From: an uncultured Victivallales bacterium
Lineage (GTDB): Bacteria > Verrucomicrobiota > Lentisphaeria > Oligosphaerales > JAFGRS01
Assembly (NCBI GenBank): GCA_903837355.1
Contig: CAILUI010000463.1
Coordinates: 1 to 43,841, forward strand
DNA length: 43,841 nt
Direction of reading: 5' to 3'
In this document: positions 17,555 to 24,767 of the stretch, in pieces
Layout: each line of letters begins with the position of its first letter
Numbering within the stretch: the first letter of the stretch is position 1
Program-made: the position numbers and the translations under genes
The notes under the pieces: generated by a model
Databases searched by the model: none
What the model saw: only the letters and a program-made list of their open reading frames with translations
What the model was told of the DNA's origin: nothing

Positions 17555-19801
17555 TCAGTAATTGATGAGCAGCGGGATGAAAGGCATCTCTTTGGGCAGG
17601 GGACAATTCTGCCAGTTCATCAGGGAGGTCTCGGATGGGACCGACGTGTCTTTGGAGATGTTCAGCGGCGGACAGGCCGCCACCGGGATCACGCTCGTTT
17701 TCCCGCCCTTCACGTCTTCCAGAATGTGCGCCTGGGAGGGCTGGCAGTCCGATGTCATGGTGATGCAAACGGCGGAGTCCTTGGCAAGGATGAGCGGCAC
17801 GCTCTGTCTGATCTGGAAGTAGAGGCCCCCCAGAACCTCAAGGCGGGTGCCGTCCAAAGCGCTGAAGCGGTGCGCGTCTTCCTGGCCTTCGCTCTTGAAC
17901 CCCAGGATCCACGCGGTCGCGTTGCGGAACGCGAAGTCGCTCAGATAGTGCTCGGTGTTCGCCTGGCGGCACCAGACCGTGACGTTCTCCACCGCAAACC
18001 GGTTCTTCGGGCCGCCGGGCGCGAAGCCCAGTGCGTTGTTGACAAAGAGCTTCTTGGGTTCCCCCACGGGCGTCGTGTTGCGGTAGAGCCGCCAGCAGTT
18101 CGTGGCGTCGTCATACTGCGCCGGTTTCACGGGCTTGAAGAACTGTTCCATCATCAGCGCGCTGCGTCCGCCGTGGGGGAAGAACGTCTGCGTATCTTCC
18201 AGCACGACGGTTCTCTGCGCGGCGTGGTCCAGAAACACGCCCCCCAGGTTGAACGCGCTTTGCTGCAGCAGCAGCGGCTCGGCGGACGCCTCCGCCACGC
18301 AGAACATGGCCTCTTCCCGGAGCTGCGTCCGCAGCGTGCAGCCATAGAGAAACGAGACCTGCCGCACGGTTCTCGGGATCGCCACCGTCCCGTTGACGAT
18401 GTAGACATTCCTCGGAAACAGAACCGCGGGCTTGCCGGAAGCCATCGCCTTCTGGATCGCCTGCGTGTCATCGGCGACGCCATCGCCCACGGCCCCATAG
18501 TCATCGACATTCGCCCACTTCGCCAGATCGGCCTCGTGCAGGAGTTTGGGCGACTCCTCGATCGGCAGTCGCATGCTCCCCGCCGGGGGACCCGGCTCGG
18601 TCGAAAGCGTTGGCCCCGAGACGTATTCCTCCACCCGCGGAGACGCAAGGACGCTCTTCCCGTCCCGCGCCAAGGCGCTGGCGTATCCCGCTGTCTGGGT
18701 ATTGCGCGCGAACAGGTGCCCGTCGGCCAAGTCAATGGCCGCTCCCGCGCCCTCCTTGCCCTGGAAAGAACTGTCGAGCATGACGCCATGCGCGGACGAT
18801 CCCACCCGCAGGGCGGTTGGCGCGCCCGTCACCACGACATCCCGCGCGGCAAGGCGCGAGTAGTCCGCCACCCGGATGCCGAGGCGTTTCTGCTTGCTGA
18901 AGGAGGCGTGTTCCAGCGTCAGGATGGAACACTTGCCGGCGCTGAAAGACAGCCCCTCGTCGAAGCCCTGGATGGAAATGTCCTCCACCAAGCCCTCCGC
19001 CGCATGCACGTCGCACTTCAGCCCCGCGACGCCCGTCTCGTCCCCGGACAGGATGGTCACGTTGCGGATGGCGCCGGTGTTCGCCGAGTTCCAGCGCATC
19101 CCGATGGCGCCCGGATTGCCGCGCCCCGTGTCCACCGTCAGATTCTCGACCACGTTGTTCTGGTTCACGTTGGAGCCGCAGTTCAGGCGGAAGAACCCCA
19201 GCACGGGCTTGGCGGCGCCCGCGCCATAGCCGGGGCAGTTGTCTTTCAGGCGCAGGATGGTCTTCTCGCGGCTTTGACCCAGGATGATGATGCTGTCGTT
19301 CTGCTCATTGACCCAGCGTGCGGGGAAAAGCGCTTTGCTCTGCGTCTCTGCATCCGTCATCAGCCAGTACCGCTGGTAATTGTCCCACACGCTATCACCC
19401 ACCTGCACCGGCAGGTTGTGATTCACGGTGTCGCTCACCAGATAGGTCCCATTTGGCAGATAGAGGAGATAACTGCCCTTGAGCAGATTGCGGAAACAAT
19501 AGGCCGGCTCATGGCTTCTCATCACGAAATCGCGCGCCGCGATGAGCGCCCCGGTGTCGTCGGTCTTGCCGTCGCCCTTGGCGTTGAACGGCGGCTTGGT
19601 CACGTCCACCAAGCGCCCGCCTTTGCCCGCGTGCAGGAATGCCGCTTCGGGATACACCAGGTTCACCGCAGGATGGCGGTCGCCCTTCGCCGTGAAGGGC
19701 GTGGCGGCAGGAGCTGGCCCGGCATCGGCGCCGAGGGCGTGCAAGGCACTGAGGCCCACCAGGAGCTGGGCGTGCAGGGCGAGGCGTTGCGTGGTTCTCA
19801 T
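17555..19801 (-). CDS. Secreted double beta-helix protein, pectate-lyase superfamily (GH55-like), copy A
   Basis: The ATG at 19801 has AGAAGG seven nucleotides upstream and begins the leader RTTQRLALHAQLLVGLSALH, so I prefer it to the ATG at 19807 or the GTG at 19840 (748 residues). As in copy B (11564-13756), two beta-helix start motifs are present (GDGKTDDTGAL and VDDYGAVGDGVADDT with TQAIQK), implying tandem right-handed helices. The near-identity to copy B runs through the whole gene at DNA level. Copy A has extra residues just before the common C-terminus (TSVPSETSLMNWQNCPL). The gene begins 10 nt after the stop of the upstream TIM-barrel gene, consistent with co-translation. Likely role: binding or cleaving a plant or microbial polysaccharide outside the cell. 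Confidence 0.72.
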   Translation of the reverse strand: MRTTQRLALHAQLLVGLSALHALGADAGPAPAATPFTAKGDRHPAVNLVYPEAAFLHAGKGGRLVDVTKPPFNAKGDGKTDDTGALIAARDFVMRSHEPAYCFRNLLKGSYLLYLPNGTYLVSDTVNHNLPVQVGDSVWDNYQRYWLMTDAETQSKALFPARWVNEQNDSIIILGQSREKTILRLKDNCPGYGAGAAKPVLGFFRLNCGSNVNQNNVVENLTVDTGRGNPGAIGMRWNSANTGAIRNVTILSGDETGVAGLKCDVHAAEGLVEDISIQGFDEGLSFSAGKCSILTLEHASFSKQKRLGIRVADYSRLAARDVVVTGAPTALRVGSSAHGVMLDSSFQGKEGAGAAIDLADGHLFARNTQTAGYASALARDGKSVLASPRVEEYVSGPTLSTEPGPPAGSMRLPIEESPKLLHEADLAKWANVDDYGAVGDGVADDTQAIQKAMASGKPAVLFPRNVYIVNGTVAIPRTVRQVSFLYGCTLRTQLREEAMFCVAEASAEPLLLQQSAFNLGGVFLDHAAQRTVVLEDTQTFFPHGGRSALMMEQFFKPVKPAQYDDATNCWRLYRNTTPVGEPKKLFVNNALGFAPGGPKNRFAVENVTVWCRQANTEHYLSDFAFRNATAWILGFKSEGQEDAHRFSALDGTRLEVLGGLYFQIRQSVPLILAKDSAVCITMTSDCQPSQAHILEDVKGGKTSVIPVAACPPLNISKDTSVPSETSLMNWQNCPLPKEMPFIPLLINY

Positions 19802-19811
19802 TCCCATCCTT

Positions 19812-22409
19812 CTATGTTCTCTGCAGATCGCGGAGATCACGGCACTTGCGCACCGCGTAGCTGTTCAGCGCCCGCCGCAACCAGGCGACGCGGCGGACTG
19901 CCAGGGCCGCACGCAGGCCACGTTCGACCACGTCCAGGCCCGGCACCCCACACCCGGCCGCGCGGGCAGCGCAAAGGTCAGCGAGGGCCGCTTCAGCTTC
20001 CCGGAAGAGACCCGCGGCCCGGTCCGGCGGCAACCGCACCGCGAAGCTGCGGACCGCCACCCCCGGGGGCGCCGTGAACGCCCGCAGATCGTAGGCGCCG
20101 AGGGTCACCGTCCATTGCCGCCCCGCCGCGACGGCCCGGCCCTGCGCCAGGTCGTAGAGGCGGCGGGGAGAGCGGCTGAAGTCCACGTCAACCTCGATGG
20201 GATAGCACTCGCGGTTCACTAGGTAGAGGTAGCGCTCACCGTCCGCCAGCAGCGAGCGGACCGCGACCGGGTCGGTGCGGGTGCCGACGGTCTCGAACTT
20301 CCGCCGCGGCAGGGCCCGGTAGGCCAGCGCAAAGCGGCGCGTCTCCTCGGTGTGGGCCGTGTCCAGGAAGAGGCCGCCGCGCGTGATCCGGCACGCATCC
20401 AGCTCCGCCACGGCGTGCGCGAAGGGCTCGAGGAAGTGCCCGGCCTGGAACGGCGGGGTGATGCGCATCTGCGGCTCCCACCAGAAGCCATCCTTCGGGT
20501 ACTCGCAGTTCATGCGCAGCAGGCGCTCCGCCGGCTTCCCATCCATGTCCTGAAGTGCGGCCACGTTGGGGTCGTCCGGCTCGCACAACCACCAGACGAA
20601 CTTGCCCCAGGCCTCCACCCAGCAGTTGAAGACGAAGACGCCCGGCAGGACCTGGGCGGCCAGGGCGTCCAGCGACTCCTGGTCCAGGAAGTCGTGGTCC
20701 CGGAACATCGCGGTCTGCTCCAGCGGTGCCTTGACGCCCTCGAACCCCCAGCCGCGGTCGCGGCAGTTGCCCATCTCGATGTCGAACACGAGGCCCGGTT
20801 CGTCCCGGAACAGGTCGATGTCGATCCCGCCTTCCTGGAAGAGCCGCAAGGTGTTGCTCCTGGCGTGCAACTGCTGCACGACGGAGATCGGGCGGTCGAA
20901 CAAACAGGGCACCAACGTCTCCTGCCACAAGGTCACCGTCAGACGCAGGTCCGCGCGGGCCCGGACAACCGCATCGCGGAGCTGACAGAGCAGGTGCCTA
21001 ACCTTGGCACAACGCCAGGCAACCCACGCCGGACGGGCCTGGGTCGTCAGGAACTCGAAGCGCCGCGCAAACCGGTCCGGGGCACTCCGATCGACCGGCA
21101 CGCGCATCCCGGTTTCCCGCTCGAAGAGGCCGACCGTGTAGTCGTCATAGCCAGCCCGCAGCGAACCGAACCAGAGCATGGTGGTCGCGTAGACATTGAT
21201 CGAGAGGCCCCGGAACGCGGGGTACTTCCCGTACCGTTCCGCGGCTTCGGTGACGAAGCCGAGGATGGCCTCCTGAACGACCGGGTGCAGCGGGTTGAAG
21301 ATGGGTCCCGCCTCCAGCCCCGGCGGCGCGCTCTCTGGCGCCACCGTGAGCGGCAGCGCCGCGCCCGGGGCACCCTGGAACGCCGGCCCCACCTCGCCCG
21401 GCCGCAGCGTGTCGGCGGCGGCCGTGAAGTGCGGCGCACTGTACGGCCAGGTCCAGTCGCCCGTGCCGCCCCTGACCACGTTGTTGAACAGGACGTTGTT
21501 GATGGTATCCGCCCCGGCCTGGACCGCCGCCAGGTCGGTGTTCATCTTCCGCATCAGACTGCCAAGGCGGATCAGGGTGAGTGAGCCCTGGAACCCGATC
21601 CCTTCCTGCCCCAGGCGCTCCAGGAGTCCGGCGTACCAGTCCACGGGCTGAGAGGTCCAGCGGGCGTACAGCCGCCGGTCGGGCGCGGCGATACAGTCCA
21701 GGATGCCCGCTGGCTCGCGCGCCGAAGGAAACTGGGGGCCATGGTACCACGCCAGCGGGTAGACGAGGAGGTCCTGTCCGCTGTGGCGAGCGTAGCTGAC
21801 GACTCGCTCGATCCACTCCTGCCGGTTGAGCGCCCCCACGCTGGCACAGGTCCCGCACGGATCCTCATACTGGATGCCGAACTCGCGCCGGGGCCCCGGC
21901 GCCGGCGTGGCCTGGCCAGGTTCAGGCGCGGCCGAGACGCCCAACGGCGGCAGAGCCGGCAGACCGGGCAACTCGTAGACCGCGAAGTCCGCCACGGCGG
22001 CCGGCTCGCCCTCACTCCAGGTCATGAACACGATGCTGCAGTCGTGCCAACGCGGCCAGAACACCTGCCGCAACTCGAGCAGGGCGCCGCTGAGCGCCTG
22101 TGCCCCGCCCGTGAAGACGCCCGTGGTGAGGTCATAGAACGTACCGTCCATGACGCACATGAACCGGCGCTTGTCGTCCGGATAGCGGATCACGACCTCA
22201 TGGGGCTGTCCGAGCTTCTCGATCCTGAATCGGTACCCGAAACGCGACAGCGGCTTGGCCTCAGCCTCGCGGTAGGCACCGAGCGGCGTCTGCAACACCT
22301 GCACCTCGCCGTGCGCAAAGTACTGCTCGGGACCGTACTCCCGGGCGCAGTCGAACGAGACCAGGTGCCGAGGCTCGGTTGAAACGCTTGGCTTCATCAT
22401 AGGATCCAT
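19812..22409 (-). CDS. Cytoplasmic GHL10-like TIM-barrel protein
   Basis: The 865-residue product has no signal peptide, in contrast to almost every other enzyme of the cluster. The N-terminal ~180 residues look like a beta-sandwich. The central part has barrel-like features: DLLVYPLAWYHGPQFPS, GIGFQGSLTLIRLGSL, KYPAFRGLSINVYATT, and YDDYTVGLFERETGMRVPVD, the last typical of hypothetical glycosyl-hydrolase-like proteins of the GHL10 kind. A C-terminal Ala/Arg-rich helical region follows. It may act on oligosaccharides after uptake, but this is inference. ATGs at 22409, 22400 and 22397 are in frame; GAGG sits close to the first and about 12 nt from the second, so the true start is uncertain by a few residues. 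It begins 16 nt after the propeller gene. Confidence 0.5.
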   Translation of the reverse strand: MDPMMKPSVSTEPRHLVSFDCAREYGPEQYFAHGEVQVLQTPLGAYREAEAKPLSRFGYRFRIEKLGQPHEVVIRYPDDKRRFMCVMDGTFYDLTTGVFTGGAQALSGALLELRQVFWPRWHDCSIVFMTWSEGEPAAVADFAVYELPGLPALPPLGVSAAPEPGQATPAPGPRREFGIQYEDPCGTCASVGALNRQEWIERVVSYARHSGQDLLVYPLAWYHGPQFPSAREPAGILDCIAAPDRRLYARWTSQPVDWYAGLLERLGQEGIGFQGSLTLIRLGSLMRKMNTDLAAVQAGADTINNVLFNNVVRGGTGDWTWPYSAPHFTAAADTLRPGEVGPAFQGAPGAALPLTVAPESAPPGLEAGPIFNPLHPVVQEAILGFVTEAAERYGKYPAFRGLSINVYATTMLWFGSLRAGYDDYTVGLFERETGMRVPVDRSAPDRFARRFEFLTTQARPAWVAWRCAKVRHLLCQLRDAVVRARADLRLTVTLWQETLVPCLFDRPISVVQQLHARSNTLRLFQEGGIDIDLFRDEPGLVFDIEMGNCRDRGWGFEGVKAPLEQTAMFRDHDFLDQESLDALAAQVLPGVFVFNCWVEAWGKFVWWLCEPDDPNVAALQDMDGKPAERLLRMNCEYPKDGFWWEPQMRITPPFQAGHFLEPFAHAVAELDACRITRGGLFLDTAHTEETRRFALAYRALPRRKFETVGTRTDPVAVRSLLADGERYLYLVNRECYPIEVDVDFSRSPRRLYDLAQGRAVAAGRQWTVTLGAYDLRAFTAPPGVAVRSFAVRLPPDRAAGLFREAEAALADLCAARAAGCGVPGLDVVERGLRAALAVRRVAWLRRALNSYAVRKCRDLRDLQRT

Positions 22410-22425
22410 TCCCTCTGTGCCTCGA

Positions 22426-23517
22426 TCACTTGCTACCTGGCGGCAGCAGCGGCAGTTCGAGCCACGCCAGGCCGATATCCCGCTTCATGTGGCTGACACT
22501 GTCGCCGCCCGGGGCATCGTAGAAGACCGCCAACCGTTTGCCGACGGGCAGCACGGTGGCCATGCCGATGCACTTCGTGCTCCAGGTGCAGTTCTGGCCG
22601 TCCAGCACGATGGCGCGGTTACGGCCGTCCCAGGTGTTGATGTCCCGCGTCCAGAAGACCCAGGTGGCGTCGGTATACATGAGGCCATCGTGCCTGCCGA
22701 TATGGTTCACAAACAGGAACCAGGTCTTGTTCGCCTTCTCATAGTAGACCGATGAGTTCTCGATGTCGTAGTGGCCGGAAGCAAACAGGGGCTCCGGGGC
22801 GAGCGTCCACTTGGCGTTGAGGTCCTGGGTCCGGGCAATCCCGACGGCACCGGGAGCGCCGAAGAACATCAGGTACTCGCCCTGGTGTTTGACGATATGT
22901 CCCGGAAAGGCCATCTGGTCTGGGAAGGTGCCCACCCTGGGATCCAGCGGCACGAAGCCCGCGGTCTTGACCCAGGGGCCCGTCAGCGCTTTGCTGGTCG
23001 CTTTCATGGCGTTGTACGGCCCCGCGGCGACCAAGTCGGGCGGGGGCGTTGCCGTACGGGCGGTGATGTAGAACATGTGCCACGTATCGCGCTCCTTAAT
23101 GAACCACGGCGAACCGGCAAACGCGGCGTCCGGGTCTCCCGGCTTACCCAGGGCCAGCATGCGCCCGCGCTTCGTCCAGTTCACCAAGTCCGTGCTGGTA
23201 GCCAGGCAGGCCAACCATCCGGTGGGGCCGGCGCCGTCATAGAAGAGGTAGTAAGTGCCGTCCTCAGACACGATGCTCGGTTCGCGGGCGCCATTGAGGT
23301 CGCATTGGTCCGGACCATCGCCGTGGCGCAGGATGCGGCCCTGATCCTGGGTCGCCATCCGGTAGATGGGATCGGGCGCCGGGTAGGGCTCGCGGGGGAT
23401 GGCTACCGCCGTCTGCCCCGGCGGCGACGCGGGCGTCGGCGCGGCTGCCGCTCCCGTACCCGTCGGCAGCGCGGCCGCCGCCAGCAATGCGATCATTGGA
23501 GTACGGAACGTTCTCAT
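22426..23517 (-). CDS. Secreted five-bladed beta-propeller glycosidase (GH43/GH32-like)
   Basis: The 363-residue product has a clear signal peptide (RTFRTPMIALLAAAALPTG) and repeated propeller blades: EPSIVSEDGTYYLFYDG, SPWFIKERDTWHMFYIT, GHIVKHQGEYLMFFGAP, and NSSVYYEKANKTWFLFVNH. This is the pattern of clans GH-F/GH-J (GH43, GH62, GH32, GH68). In canonical GH43 enzymes the first blade carries a catalytic Asp in D-P-S/T; here the comparable position reads R-E-P-S, so the base may be Glu or may lie elsewhere, and the family assignment is tentative. Its ATG overlaps the stop of the regulator gene by 4 nt (ATGA), so the two are translationally coupled. It is the first enzyme gene of the operon. 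Confidence 0.68.
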   Translation of the reverse strand: MRTFRTPMIALLAAAALPTGTGAAAAPTPASPPGQTAVAIPREPYPAPDPIYRMATQDQGRILRHGDGPDQCDLNGAREPSIVSEDGTYYLFYDGAGPTGWLACLATSTDLVNWTKRGRMLALGKPGDPDAAFAGSPWFIKERDTWHMFYITARTATPPPDLVAAGPYNAMKATSKALTGPWVKTAGFVPLDPRVGTFPDQMAFPGHIVKHQGEYLMFFGAPGAVGIARTQDLNAKWTLAPEPLFASGHYDIENSSVYYEKANKTWFLFVNHIGRHDGLMYTDATWVFWTRDINTWDGRNRAIVLDGQNCTWSTKCIGMATVLPVGKRLAVFYDAPGGDSVSHMKRDIGLAWLELPLLPPGSK

Positions 23518-24638
23518 GGTTCCCCTCGCTGAGCCGGTCGCAATACCGGCACGGGGAGCACGTAGTTCGCCGGCTCGCGGAGTTCGCCGCGGAGCTGTTG
23601 CAGTACCAGGTCGGCAGCGATCTCACCCGCCCGGCGGAAGTCGGGGTCCGTGGTGGGAAACGAGAGCCCGTCCGGATGGCAGGTCTCCTGGTGGTCAAAG
23701 CCCACCACCGCGAGATCCTCGGGCACGCGCAGACCCGCGGCCCGGACCCGCACCGTCAGGCACAGCGCCGCAAAGTCGGCCGAGGCGATGACGGCGGTGG
23801 CCCGTTCGCGCTGCGCCAGCCACTGCCGGGCCAAGGCGTCGGCTGCCGCCATTGGATCCGGCTCGGGGAAGAGCTCCTGCCACTGGTCCTCGGCTCGAGG
23901 GCTCAGACCGGCCGCGCCCATGGCGGCGAGGTAGCCGCGCTGACGGTCCTGGTTGGAGCGGTGCAGCAGGCGGCCCGTGGCGGTCGTAAGATGCACAAAG
24001 GCGATCCGCCGGTGCCCGGCCTGCAGCAGCCCGGAGGTCAGCTCACGGCAGGCTCGGTAGTTGTCGAACAGCACCTGCGAGCGCCGCTGCGTCGGCTGCG
24101 CCATGTCGACCAGCACCAGGGGCCGCCCCAGGTGCTCGCGGTTGAGGTAGTCCTGCCGCAGTTGCCCGGGCCGCCGCGGCATGGGATAGAGCACCACCCC
24201 CGCACAGCCGGCGGCGAAGGCGCTGGCGACCCGCTCCCGTTCCGTATCGTAGTCCCAGTCGCTGGCCAGCACCAGGGTGTGATAGCCGTTCTCGCGGCAG
24301 CAACGCTCTACGCCGTCGTACAACTGCCCCAAGAGCTGGCCCACTGCCGGCCCCGGCAGGACCAGCCCCAGCAGCCGCGCCGCCGAGGGGGTGGCGGCAG
24401 AGCCGCCCGCAGCCACAAACCCGCCTCGGCCGGGCCCTTTCACCACCAACCCCTGGGACTGTAGCAACCCCAGCGCCTGCGACACCGTGGCCTTCGAAAC
24501 CGCGTAGCGCCCGGCCAGCTCACGGACACTCGGCAACCCCGCCGCCGCCGCTAGCCGCCCGACTTCCAGATAGTCATTGCCGATGGCGCGCGCAATACGC
24601 TGCGGTAAGCCCTCACCGGAGCCAGTTGCAGAGTGCAT
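23514..24638 (-). CDS. GntR/LacI-type chimeric transcriptional regulator
   Basis: The 374-residue product joins a GntR-type winged helix-turn-helix (about residues 11-76: LPSVRELAGRYAVSKATVSQ then LQSQGLV and GPGRGGFV) to a LacI-type periplasmic-binding-protein domain (about residues 88-370, with TAVIASADFAAL, LAVVGFDHQE and FPTTDPDFRRAGEIAADLV). The architecture is that of AraR of Bacillus subtilis, an arabinose-responsive repressor. The ligand is probably a sugar released by the operon's enzymes. The gene is first in the operon and directly downstream of a promoter with an overlapping palindrome, so it likely represses its own transcription and that of the enzymes until the sugar binds. The start ATG at 24638 follows a GAGGGTACC ribosome site. 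Confidence 0.85.
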   Translation of the reverse strand: MHSATGSGEGLPQRIARAIGNDYLEVGRLAAAAGLPSVRELAGRYAVSKATVSQALGLLQSQGLVVKGPGRGGFVAAGGSAATPSAARLLGLVLPGPAVGQLLGQLYDGVERCCRENGYHTLVLASDWDYDTERERVASAFAAGCAGVVLYPMPRRPGQLRQDYLNREHLGRPLVLVDMAQPTQRRSQVLFDNYRACRELTSGLLQAGHRRIAFVHLTTATGRLLHRSNQDRQRGYLAAMGAAGLSPRAEDQWQELFPEPDPMAAADALARQWLAQRERATAVIASADFAALCLTVRVRAAGLRVPEDLAVVGFDHQETCHPDGLSFPTTDPDFRRAGEIAADLVLQQLRGELREPANYVLPVPVLRPAQRGEP

Positions 24639-24651
24639 GGTACCCTCAATC

Positions 24652-24679
24652 GTTCAGACACTACCATTGTCCGAACAAT
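24652..24679. promoter_or_regulatory. Predicted operator for the GntR/LacI regulator
   Basis: ATTGTCCGAACAAT at 24666-24679 is a 14-bp palindrome except for its two centre base pairs and has the TTGTnnnnACAA form typical of GntR-class sites. A second, degenerate core (GTTCAGAC, 24652-24659) lies one and a half helical turns away, and a third core, GTTCGGAC, lies at 24761-24768. The main site covers the expected start point, the right place for repression. Binding is inferred. Confidence 0.5.
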
Positions 24680-24682
24680 CCT

Positions 24683-24711
24683 AGCCTAGCCTGGCAAGCG
24701 CCGGCCGTCAA
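24683..24711 (-). promoter_or_regulatory. Predicted sigma70-type promoter of the glycan operon
   Basis: On the minus strand TTGACG (24711-24706) is separated by 17 nt from TAGGCT (24688-24683). Transcription would start within the palindrome just downstream, about 40 nt before the regulator ATG. It is the only convincing promoter I see for the minus-strand run that extends to position 1. The -10 box is weak. Confidence 0.5.
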
Positions 24712-24767
24712 GCCGCCAACGTTCTCATAGGGGGGACGTTTCCGACCGCGGGTATCCACGGTTCGGA

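Noticed and set aside
17726..20077. 783-codon plus-strand frame spanning the end of one gene and the start of another
   Set aside because: It crosses the boundary between two well-supported minus-strand genes; a similar frame opposite copy B exists only because the genes are paralogous.
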